Source: Billgrantia bachuensis (GTDB lineage Bacteria > Pseudomonadota > Gammaproteobacteria > Pseudomonadales > Halomonadaceae). From it: a DNA stretch of 64,000 nucleotides. The notes under the pieces were generated by a model. That model saw only the letters and a program-made list of their open reading frames with translations, had not been told where the DNA came from and ran no database searches. The stretch covers positions 1-64,000 of the forward strand of contig NZ_JAAQTO010000003.1 in NCBI RefSeq assembly GCF_011742165.1, read 5' to 3'. Of the stretch, positions 55,636 through 64,000 are shown piece after piece (positions within the stretch are counted from its first letter, which is position 1; each line of letters opens with the position of its first letter). A program made the position numbers and the translations under genes.

Positions 55636-56505
55636 ATGTCGACCCTGAAAGGGCTCGTCAGCGTTCTGCTATTGGTGGTCAATACCCTGTTCTGGACGGT
55701 TCCCCTGATCCTGTTGACGGCGCTCAAGCTGGTCACCCCGACGCGTCGGCTGCGCCTGATCGTGCTCCGTGGTCTGAACGGCGTGGCACTGAACTGGATA
55801 GGGTGCAACCTGTGGTGGATGCGCCACTGGTTGAAACCCCAGCTCAACGCAAGCCTGCCCGACGGGCTGACGCCCGAGCAGCGCTGGCTGGTGGTCTCCA
55901 ATCACCGCAGTTGGACCGACATTTTCATGCTGCTCATGGTCCTGCATCGGCGCATACCGATGCCGCGTTTCTTCCTCAAGCAACAACTCATCTGGATACC
56001 CATCGTGGGACTTGCCTGGTGGGCACTCGAATACCCCTTCATGCGCCGCTACAGCCGCGAGCAGATCGAACGCAACCCGCAGTTGGCGCACGTCGACCGC
56101 AAGGCGACCGAGCGCATGTGCGAACGTGCCCGCGAAATGCCGCTGGCTATCTTCAACTTCGTTGAAGGCACACGATTTACCCCAGCCAAGCGCGACGCGC
56201 AGAATAGCCCCTTCCGCCACCTGCTTCGGCCCAAGGCCGGCGGTGTCGCCCAGGTACTGAGCCTGCTAGGCGAGCAACTCGACGGCATCCTCGACGTCAC
56301 CCTGCACTATGCAAACCCGGACCCGACCTTCTGGGGCTTCTTGTGCGGACTCGAGGGGCCGATAACGCTCCAGGCTCGCCGTCTCGAGGTACCGGGCTGG
56401 ATGCTCGACAGTCGCTACCATGACGATCCGCACTACAAGGAACGCTTCCACTCATGGCTCAACGCCCTGTGGCAGGAAAAAGACCAGGCACTCGAATCGC
56501 GCTGA
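55636..56505 (+). CDS. 1-acyl-glycerol-3-phosphate acyltransferase-like protein (YihG/PlsC family)
   Basis: A 289-residue inner-membrane acyltransferase. I chose ATG 55636 behind AAGGAGT. An N-terminal hydrophobic segment (about 8-34) anchors it. The HX4D motif is SNHRSWTD near residue 93 and the FVEGTR motif is near 175, both of the PlsC superfamily. The RFFLKQQLIWIPIVGLAWW block resembles E. coli YihG, which influences fatty acid composition of phospholipids. The 3' end overlaps the next gene by 52 bp. Confidence 0.87.
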   Translation: MSTLKGLVSVLLLVVNTLFWTVPLILLTALKLVTPTRRLRLIVLRGLNGVALNWIGCNLWWMRHWLKPQLNASLPDGLTPEQRWLVVSNHRSWTDIFMLLMVLHRRIPMPRFFLKQQLIWIPIVGLAWWALEYPFMRRYSREQIERNPQLAHVDRKATERMCERAREMPLAIFNFVEGTRFTPAKRDAQNSPFRHLLRPKAGGVAQVLSLLGEQLDGILDVTLHYANPDPTFWGFLCGLEGPITLQARRLEVPGWMLDSRYHDDPHYKERFHSWLNALWQEKDQALESR

Positions 56506-57419
56506 TACTGCTTTGCGTACTTTCACTGCTGTCGCTCGCCGGCTGCGCCTCGCCGGGCGGTAGCGTCCAGCGCAGCGAACAAATGCAACGCGGCGGCGAT
56601 TCCGGCATTGCCGGCAATTGGGTCGTGGTACAGCGCGGCGACACCCTCGGCAACATCGCTGCCCGCGCCAACGTGCCGCTGGCTCGGCTGCAGCGTTTCA
56701 ACCCGGATGCCAATCCCAACCGGCTGGCGGTCGGCCAGCGCTTGCTGATACCGACCCAGCAGGAACGCGCCCCCTCTGGCGGCCCCTACCGCTACCAGAT
56801 TCGCCCCGGCGATACTTTCTCGGCGGTCGCACGGCGCTTCAATACCACGCCGACGCGGATCCAATCGGCCAATCCCGGTGTCGCACCGACACGACTGCGC
56901 GTGGGCCAGATTATTCAGGTGCCCCTGCGCGGCTCGACCGGTGCGGTGGCGGCAAGGCCCTCGAGCAACCGTTCGAGCGGCGGTTCGACCAGCGCCCCGG
57001 CGCGCTCCGCCACGCCGTCCGCCGCGCCGAGCTCGGTGCCGAGCTCGGCACGCAACTGGCCCTGGCCGCTGGAGGACTACCGCATCGTTCGCCCCTATGG
57101 CACCGACAGTCATGGCACACTGCAGCCGATGCTGCTCGCCACCAGCCGCGGCGCCCGAGCCAAGGCAGTCGCCGACGGCGACGTGCGCTTCGCCGGCAGC
57201 ATGCGCCAGCTCGGTCGCGTAGTGATCGTGCACCATGCCGACAACCTGCAGAGCGTCTACGCCCTATGCGACAGCCTGCTGGTAGACGACGGCGCGCGTG
57301 TCACCCGCGGCACGCCGCTCTGTGAAGTCGGCTTCAGCAATGCCGCGGAGCGTTTCGACCTGCTGTTCGACATGCGGCTCGGCGGCAAGCCGATCGATCC
57401 CCGCCGAGTGCTGCGTTAG
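56454..57419 (+). CDS. LysM lipoprotein with degenerate LytM (M23) domain
   Basis: A 321-residue envelope lipoprotein. The lipobox LSLAGC puts the lipidated Cys near 31. Two LysM domains bind peptidoglycan: residues about 57-100 (VVVQRGDTLGNIAARANV) and about 113-157. After a Ser/Pro/Ala linker comes an M23-like domain (about 200-320). The catalytic histidines of active LytM proteins are missing: the HxxxD position is HGTLQPM, the middle YAH is YALC and the final HFE is LFD. Such proteins (NlpD, EnvC) activate amidases rather than cut themselves. The start at 56454 overlaps the acyltransferase gene. Confidence 0.85.
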   Translation: MAQRPVAGKRPGTRIALILLCVLSLLSLAGCASPGGSVQRSEQMQRGGDSGIAGNWVVVQRGDTLGNIAARANVPLARLQRFNPDANPNRLAVGQRLLIPTQQERAPSGGPYRYQIRPGDTFSAVARRFNTTPTRIQSANPGVAPTRLRVGQIIQVPLRGSTGAVAARPSSNRSSGGSTSAPARSATPSAAPSSVPSSARNWPWPLEDYRIVRPYGTDSHGTLQPMLLATSRGARAKAVADGDVRFAGSMRQLGRVVIVHHADNLQSVYALCDSLLVDDGARVTRGTPLCEVGFSNAAERFDLLFDMRLGGKPIDPRRVLR

Positions 57420-57423
57420 CGCC

Positions 57424-58044
57424 ATGGCGACGGCGGCTTGGGAACGTCTGCTGGTGACGCCGGCGCTGTATCGCTACCGCGGCGTGCTGGGCGAGCCCGA
57501 GGCCAGCGAGGCCCTGGCCAGGCTGGAAGCGGAGCTGGATTGGCAACGTCCCAGTCTGCGCCTGTATGGTCGTGAGCATCCGATTCCCCGCCATCAAGTG
57601 TGGATGGGCGAGCCCGAGGCGCGTTACCGCTACTCGGGACGTGACTTTCATCCGCTGGCCTGGCATCCGGCTGTCGCCGCCATACGTGAGCGAATCAACC
57701 ACCTGCTGACGTCTCGAGGTATCGAAACCGGCTTCAACAGCGTCCTGCTCAACCGTTATGCCGACGGGCATGAACGCATGGGCTGGCACAGCGACGACGA
57801 GCCGGAGCTCGGCGAGGACCCCGTCATCGCCGCCGTTACGCTGGGCAGCGAACGGCCGTTGCGGTTCCGCTGGAAACATGGGAGTGGCGAGGCTTTCAAC
57901 GTCTGGCTGCCGCATGACAGCCTGCTCCTGATGGGATCCGGCTGCCAGTCGAGCCTGCAGCACGCCCTGCTGCCACGACGCATCCCCGGGCTACGCATCA
58001 GCCTCACATTTCGCCGTGTCCTGTCGCATGCCGAGCGTCACTGA
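57424..58044 (+). CDS. alkB: AlkB-type 2-oxoglutarate and Fe(II)-dependent dioxygenase
   Basis: A 206-residue dealkylase-type protein, starting at ATG 57424, 4 bp after the LysM gene stop. It has the NRYADGHERMGWHSDDEPELG block with iron ligands His and Asp near 120-122, a second His near SSLQHALL and the C-terminal 2OG-binding RISLTFR. The order resembles ALKBH2/3-like bacterial AlkB, which reverse 1-methyladenine and 3-methylcytosine damage. Its 3' end overlaps the open frame of the convergent O-antigen ligase by 41 bp, probably because that frame is shifted. Confidence 0.9.
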   Translation: MATAAWERLLVTPALYRYRGVLGEPEASEALARLEAELDWQRPSLRLYGREHPIPRHQVWMGEPEARYRYSGRDFHPLAWHPAVAAIRERINHLLTSRGIETGFNSVLLNRYADGHERMGWHSDDEPELGEDPVIAAVTLGSERPLRFRWKHGSGEAFNVWLPHDSLLLMGSGCQSSLQHALLPRRIPGLRISLTFRRVLSHAERH

Positions 58045-59302
58045 GGCGCAGGGTCAGCGCGCCTGGCGATAGAGACCCCACAGGGTCGTGATCAGGGTAC
58101 GCAAGAAAGCTGTAGGTCAGGCCGAAGTCGATGAAGGCGACCGGCACCAAGGTACCCGCCACCGCCAGTGCCCGCTGTTCGCCCGAGCCTGCACCGACAC
58201 CGCGGGCGAACAGCCACAGCGGAGCGAAATAGAGCGCCAGTAAGGCCAGCAGCCCCGGCAGCCCGCGCTTGACCCAGGCATCGAGAATGTCGTTGTGAGC
58301 GTGCCAGAAACGCCCCAGTGCAGGGTCCTGCTCCCCTTCCGCGCCGCGCTCGCGCATGGCGGCCTGGTAACCGCTGCTACCCCAGCCCAGCAGTGGGCGC
58401 TCCAGTATCAGCTGTGAAGAGCCTCGCCACATTTCCAGCCTGGCACTGACCGAGGTCATCTCGTCATCGCCGGCCACATACTGGCGAACACTGTTGACCG
58501 CGTTGTCGACTCGCGTCGCCACGCCGGTCTGCGGCATCGCATACAGGCTGCCCAGCAGCGCCATCAATGCCGCCACCAGCGTCACCCGCCAGCCCAACGA
58601 CAGGCGGCGACCATGACCCCGATAGAGCACCCAGATGGCCAATGGCAAGCCGATCCAGCCCCCACGTGAACCGGACAACGCCGAAGTGAGCAGGCCCGCC
58701 AGGCCACCGGCTATCAATAGCAGCGACCACGCCCAGCGATCGCGACGGGCAAACGACCAACTCAAGCCTGCGAAGCACAACAGCCCCATCAACAGCCCCA
58801 GGTTGCCGAACAGGATGGCGTGCAGCGGCTCGTGACCGTTGGCACGCGCCGTCCCCTCGATCACGCGCTGCCAGAGGGCCCAGGCACTTGCCGCCAAACT
58901 GCCCAAGGCCAGGCCCGCCCACAGCCAGGTGGCGGGAACCCTGGCTCTGGCGAAGGCCAACAGGGCAACCGCGACGAGCGCGAAGGGCCAGGCTTCGGTC
59001 AGGCCAGCGGTGCCTTCGCCATGCACCAGGAGCATGCCGACCCAGGTCAGGCCTTGCAGCACCATTGCGGCCACGAGCAGCAGGTCCTCGCGTCGCGGAA
59101 ACGCATCGATCTGCCCCTCTTCGCCAAGCCAGGCTGCCGCCAGCAACAGCAGTGGCACGAGGATGAGTACTCCCCACGGCAGCGCCAACGTCGCCGCCCC
59201 CAAGGTGAGCATGGCCAAAGCCGACAAGCTGGCCCCGCACTGCTCTTTCACACTACGCGACATGGCTCTGGGGAGCGGCCGACAGGAATTTTCTTCGATC
59301 AT
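58004..59302 (-). CDS. O-antigen ligase family membrane protein, probable C-terminal frameshift
   Basis: An integral inner-membrane protein of the Wzy/WaaL O-antigen polymerase/ligase family. It has about eleven hydrophobic segments and a large periplasmic loop containing MWRGSSQLILERPLLGWGSSGY and FWHAHNDILDAWVKRG, the conserved region with Arg and His needed in WaaL. After GLTYSFL the frame continues with a polar tail (AYPDHDPVGSLSPG...) that ends inside alkB. Dropping one base in the AAA run at 58106-58108 would give FLRTLITTLWGLYRQAR and a stop at 58054, before the alkB end. A frameshift or a sequencing error is therefore likely. Confidence 0.72.
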   Translation of the reverse strand: MIEENSCRPLPRAMSRSVKEQCGASLSALAMLTLGAATLALPWGVLILVPLLLLAAAWLGEEGQIDAFPRREDLLLVAAMVLQGLTWVGMLLVHGEGTAGLTEAWPFALVAVALLAFARARVPATWLWAGLALGSLAASAWALWQRVIEGTARANGHEPLHAILFGNLGLLMGLLCFAGLSWSFARRDRWAWSLLLIAGGLAGLLTSALSGSRGGWIGLPLAIWVLYRGHGRRLSLGWRVTLVAALMALLGSLYAMPQTGVATRVDNAVNSVRQYVAGDDEMTSVSARLEMWRGSSQLILERPLLGWGSSGYQAAMRERGAEGEQDPALGRFWHAHNDILDAWVKRGLPGLLALLALYFAPLWLFARGVGAGSGEQRALAVAGTLVPVAFIDFGLTYSFLAYPDHDPVGSLSPGALTLRLSDARHATGHGEM

Positions 59303-59441
59303 GGCAATGGCTCATCCGTTGATACGCTGCCGTCAACGACGCCCGGAGGAACTGCCCTCCTGGCTCCCCTGGCGCCGTACTGGAAAATTACCTCTCAAAG
59401 AATAGTGGAGTCGCCCGCATCCGAACGGTTCCCTGACTTGT

Positions 59442-61292
<1,851 letters not shown>

Positions 61293-61426
61293 GTTCTCTT
61301 CTCCATGATCGGTGCCACGACCTCGTGCCGTGAGCACTAGGCAATGAATTCGCGGTGCGATGCGCCGGCTGCGATGAGACCGGCTGGCAGCCATCCCAGG
61401 CCGACAGTTTTTTCAGAAGGTGCGCC

Positions 61427-63394
61427 CTACCTGTGCCGCTCCAGAACCGGCCGCAACGGCGTCACGGTCATCTTCGCGCTCACCGCCTGGGCTTCGCGAC
61501 GACGCTTTTCCAGCCATACCAGATCGACGATCTCCCCCTCGGGCCGGTAGGCCGTCGGAGCCTCCAGCAGCAGGCTGCGAATACCGTCGTGATGAAAGTT
61601 GCGGCATGCCTCGAACAGCCGGTCGAGATAGCCCTCGAGGCGCGGCCACTCCCAGAACACCTCCTGGGCCGTCATGATGCGCGGGTGCGAGGTGGCTGCG
61701 ACGTCATTGCCCACCAACAGCTCCTCGTAGAGCTTCTCTCCCGGACGCAGGCCGCTGTAAGCGATGGCGATATCGCCATCGGGACTATGCTCGTCGCGCA
61801 CCTTCAGCCCCGATAGCCGCACCATCTGGCGCGCCAGGTCGGCGATACGTACCGGTTCGCCCATGTCGAGCACGAAGACGTCGCCACCCCGTGCCATGGC
61901 GCCGGCCTGGATCACCAGTTGAGCCGCCTCGGGAATGGTCATGAAGAAACGGGTAATGTCCGGGTGGGTCACGGTAATCGGACCACCCGCCTGGATCTGT
62001 TCGCGAAACAGCGGTACCACCGAGCCGCTGGAACCCAGCACGTTGCCGAAGCGCACCATGCAGAAGCGAGTGGCATCCTGATGCTTGGCAAACGCCTGAC
62101 AGATGAGTTCGGCCAGGCGTTTGGTGGTACCCATCACGTTGGTCGGTCGTACCGCCTTGTCGGTGGACACCAGCACGAAGGTCTCGACCCCGGCCTCCAT
62201 CGCCGCCCGGGCGGCAGAGAGCGTGCCGAAGACGTTGTTCTGCACCCCCTCGACCACGTTGTGCTCGACCATCGGCACATGCTTGTAAGCGGCCGCATGG
62301 TAGACGGTCTGCACTTCGTAGGCCTTCATCACCGCAGTCAAGCGCTTGCGGTGCTGCACCGAGCCGAGTAGCGCTTCGATGCTTACCTCGAGCCCTTCAG
62401 CCTTGGCGATGCGGCGCAGCTCCTGTTCGATGCGGTAGAGCGAATATTCGGAGAGATCGAGCAGCAGCAGCCGCTTGGGGCCGTGGCGCAGGAGCTGACG
62501 GCAGAGTTCGGAACCGATGGATCCCCCCGCCCCGGTCACCAGCACTTCCTTGTCGCGAATGTTGGCGTCCATCAGGGTGGGATTGGGCGGCACCGGATCG
62601 CGCCCGAGCAGGTCCTCGACCGCCACGTCACGGACCTCGCTGATTCTGGCGCGCCCGGTCACCATATCGGCCACGCCGGGAATCGTCTGTACCGGAAAGC
62701 CCTGAGGCTCGAGCTCGGCGAGGATCTCACGGCGGCGTTCGCGGCTCACGCTGGGCATCGCCAGCAGCACCCGTTCGGCACCGTAGGTATCGGACAGGTA
62801 CCCCAGCTGGCGCGGCGGGTAGACCTTGAGACCCTCGATGTAAGTATTCTGCAGGCTCACGGCGTCGTCGACGAAGGCGATCGGCAGATACTCCTGGCCA
62901 TGGCTGAGCGATACGGCCAGTTGACGCCCTGCGGAACCGGCACCGTAGATCACCACGCGCGGCTTGTGGCGGATCTGGCTGCGCAGGTAGATGGCACGCA
63001 GCCCGAAGCGCACCCCACCGATGGTCAGCAGCGCCAGCATGGCATAGATGAAGGGCACACTGCGGGGGATGCCGAGAGCGAAGAGATAGCTTGCCAGCGG
63101 CAGCGACAGCGCCGACACCACTACCCCGATCACCACGGCGCGGATCGCCTTGGGGCCCAGATAGCGGATCACCGCACGATAGAAGCCAAGCCTCACGTAG
63201 ATCGCCAGGCTCAGTGGGATCATGATCAGCAGCGCCATCCAGGTGCGTACCTCCACCAATGGCGCCCAGTCCTCCAGGCGCAGCAGCATGGCCAGCAGAA
63301 AGCTCGCCGCGATCAGCACGCAATCGACCACTAGTTGAATGGTGCGCTTCTGCCGTCTGGGCAGGCGGAACAGGGATTGCAGTAGATTTCGCAT
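61427..63394 (-). CDS. Nucleoside-diphosphate sugar 4,6-dehydratase, membrane type (CapD/FlaA1/WbpM family)
   Basis: A 655-residue membrane-bound dehydratase that would start synthesis of a diamino- or deoxy-sugar from UDP-GlcNAc. It starts behind GGAGAGACGAT. Membrane helices lie at about 18-120. A first Rossmann fold (VVIYGAGSAGRQLAVSLSHG) is followed by the SDR catalytic domain with VLVTGAGGSIGSELCRQLL, DLSEYSLY and LVSTDKAVRPTNVMGTTKR (MxxxK replacing YxxxK, as in this family). It is upstream of a DegT aminotransferase in reverse order, so sugar amination next is consistent. Confidence 0.93.
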   Translation of the reverse strand: MRNLLQSLFRLPRRQKRTIQLVVDCVLIAASFLLAMLLRLEDWAPLVEVRTWMALLIMIPLSLAIYVRLGFYRAVIRYLGPKAIRAVVIGVVVSALSLPLASYLFALGIPRSVPFIYAMLALLTIGGVRFGLRAIYLRSQIRHKPRVVIYGAGSAGRQLAVSLSHGQEYLPIAFVDDAVSLQNTYIEGLKVYPPRQLGYLSDTYGAERVLLAMPSVSRERRREILAELEPQGFPVQTIPGVADMVTGRARISEVRDVAVEDLLGRDPVPPNPTLMDANIRDKEVLVTGAGGSIGSELCRQLLRHGPKRLLLLDLSEYSLYRIEQELRRIAKAEGLEVSIEALLGSVQHRKRLTAVMKAYEVQTVYHAAAYKHVPMVEHNVVEGVQNNVFGTLSAARAAMEAGVETFVLVSTDKAVRPTNVMGTTKRLAELICQAFAKHQDATRFCMVRFGNVLGSSGSVVPLFREQIQAGGPITVTHPDITRFFMTIPEAAQLVIQAGAMARGGDVFVLDMGEPVRIADLARQMVRLSGLKVRDEHSPDGDIAIAYSGLRPGEKLYEELLVGNDVAATSHPRIMTAQEVFWEWPRLEGYLDRLFEACRNFHHDGIRSLLLEAPTAYRPEGEIVDLVWLEKRRREAQAVSAKMTVTPLRPVLERHR

Positions 63395-63441
63395 ATCGTC
63401 TCTCCATGACCGAGCGCCAGGACGCTCGCCTCACTCCGGCA

Positions 63442-64000
63442 TCAGGTGCAGGCCTGCGCCATGATCTCTTCGAGCACCGCGCAGGTCCGCGCGAGCTCGT
63501 CCTCGGTCAGCGTCGGATGACAGAGGAACATCAGGCTTGTCTCGCCCAGTTCATGGGCAACGGGTAGCGGTCGATCTGGCCGCCAGCCGGTGCCCTCGAA
63601 GGCTTTTTCGCGATATACCTCCGAACAGGAACCCGAAAAGCACGGCACCCCGGCGGCATTGATCTCGGCCATGACGCGATCGCGATCCCAGCCCGGCCCC
63701 AGCCGGTCGGGTTCGACGAAGACGTAACACTTGTATGCTGCGTGGTCGCAGTGGGACGGCACCTCGGGCACACGCAGGCCGGGGCTCCTGGCCGCTGTCT
63801 GCCAGATGCGCCGCGCATTGGCCTGCCGGGCGGGTTTCCATTGCGGCATGCGGTCCAGTTGGATACGACCGATGGCGGCCTGCATCTCGGTGAGCCGCCA
63901 GTTGGTGCCGAAACTCTCGTGCAGCCAGCGGAAGCCGGGCGGGTGCTTGCGCCGATACACCGCCTCCCAGCTCTTGCCGTGGTCCTTGAAGGCCCACATG
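63442..64000 (-). CDS. DegT/DnrJ/EryC1/StrS-type sugar aminotransferase, C-terminal part (cut by window end)
   Basis: The last 185 codons of a PLP-dependent nucleotide-sugar aminotransferase, running off the right edge. The family segment FGTNWRLTEMQAAIGRIQLDRM is present near the start of the fragment and YEVYREKAF-type terminal motifs (SEVYREKAFEGTG) follow. The PLP-binding Lys would lie in the missing part. It is 47 bp upstream of the dehydratase gene on the same strand and probably aminates the keto-sugar made by it. Confidence 0.9.
   Translation of the reverse strand, partial: MWAFKDHGKSWEAVYRRKHPPGFRWLHESFGTNWRLTEMQAAIGRIQLDRMPQWKPARQANARRIWQTAARSPGLRVPEVPSHCDHAAYKCYVFVEPDRLGPGWDRDRVMAEINAAGVPCFSGSCSEVYREKAFEGTGWRPDRPLPVAHELGETSLMFLCHPTLTEDELARTCAVLEEIMAQACT

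Noticed and set aside
61293-61426. glmS ribozyme upstream of glmS
   Set aside because: That ribozyme is known mainly in Gram-positive bacteria and the 134-bp leader shows no matching conserved core.

Overview
The window is 64 kb of gene-dense, high-GC gammaproteobacterial chromosome. Protein resemblance and gene order (ubiG-mupP-yciK, ruvCAB-ybgC-tolQRAB-pal-cpoB, tamA-tamB, a RegB/RegA redox pair, scoAB with bdhA) suggest a halophilic Halomonadaceae such as Halomonas. That assignment is inferred from recall of these families, because no rRNA or tRNA gene is present to anchor it. Almost everything is core or housekeeping. I saw no prophage, insertion sequence, CRISPR array, integron or plasmid gene.

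Layout. 1-5.7 kb (+): the end of a dipeptide/oligopeptide ABC transporter, a HypT-like LysR regulator, a Xaa-Pro dipeptidase and a YheT-type hydrolase, so peptide uptake is next to peptide breakdown. 5.7-15.7 kb (-): msrA, then an envelope block galU / Ugd-like protein / membrane coiled-coil protein / tamA / tamB. The Ugd-like protein has lost catalytic residues. 15.9-17.3 kb (+): ubiG-mupP. 17.5-28.5 kb (-): yciK, the Tol-Pal operon, ruvABC, aspS and a FmdB zinc ribbon. 28.7-33.1 kb (+): a salvage-like operon (2-hydroxyacid dehydrogenase, PfkB kinase, nucleoside hydrolase), acylphosphatase on the other strand, and an amino-acid dehydrogenase. 33.1-43.2 kb (mostly -): YihY, a NadM-Nudix fusion (+), a second HypT-like LysR, cardiolipin synthase, class I fumarase, a frameshifted nei, uvrB, OsmC and a small HMA-fold protein.

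43.3-49.3 kb: ygfZ, yjjV, mscL, prfC and a RegB/RegA-type redox two-component system. 49.4-54.5 kb: 3-hydroxybutyrate dehydrogenase and 3-oxoacid CoA-transferase (ketone body or PHB use), with HybE-like, inositol-phosphatase-like, grxA and a degenerate DUF1338 gene between them. 54.6-58 kb (+): a LysR regulator divergent from scoAB, a PlsC-type acyltransferase, a LysM/LytM lipoprotein and alkB. 58-64 kb (-): surface polysaccharide genes, namely an O-antigen ligase with a probable frameshift, glmS, a CapD/FlaA1-type dehydratase and the start of a DegT/DnrJ aminotransferase cut by the window edge.

The most unusual material is not protein coding. Two intergenic regions between convergent gene pairs (17334-17557 and 35299-35427) share a conserved framework with identical spacing around a five-base-pair hairpin whose stem sequence differs but still pairs in both copies. 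This looks like a dispersed structured element family. Other points are the catalytically degenerate Ugd, two probable frameshifts (nei, O-antigen ligase), a perfect inverted pair of DnaA boxes at 52926-52954, and a 30-bp tandem array inside tolA.
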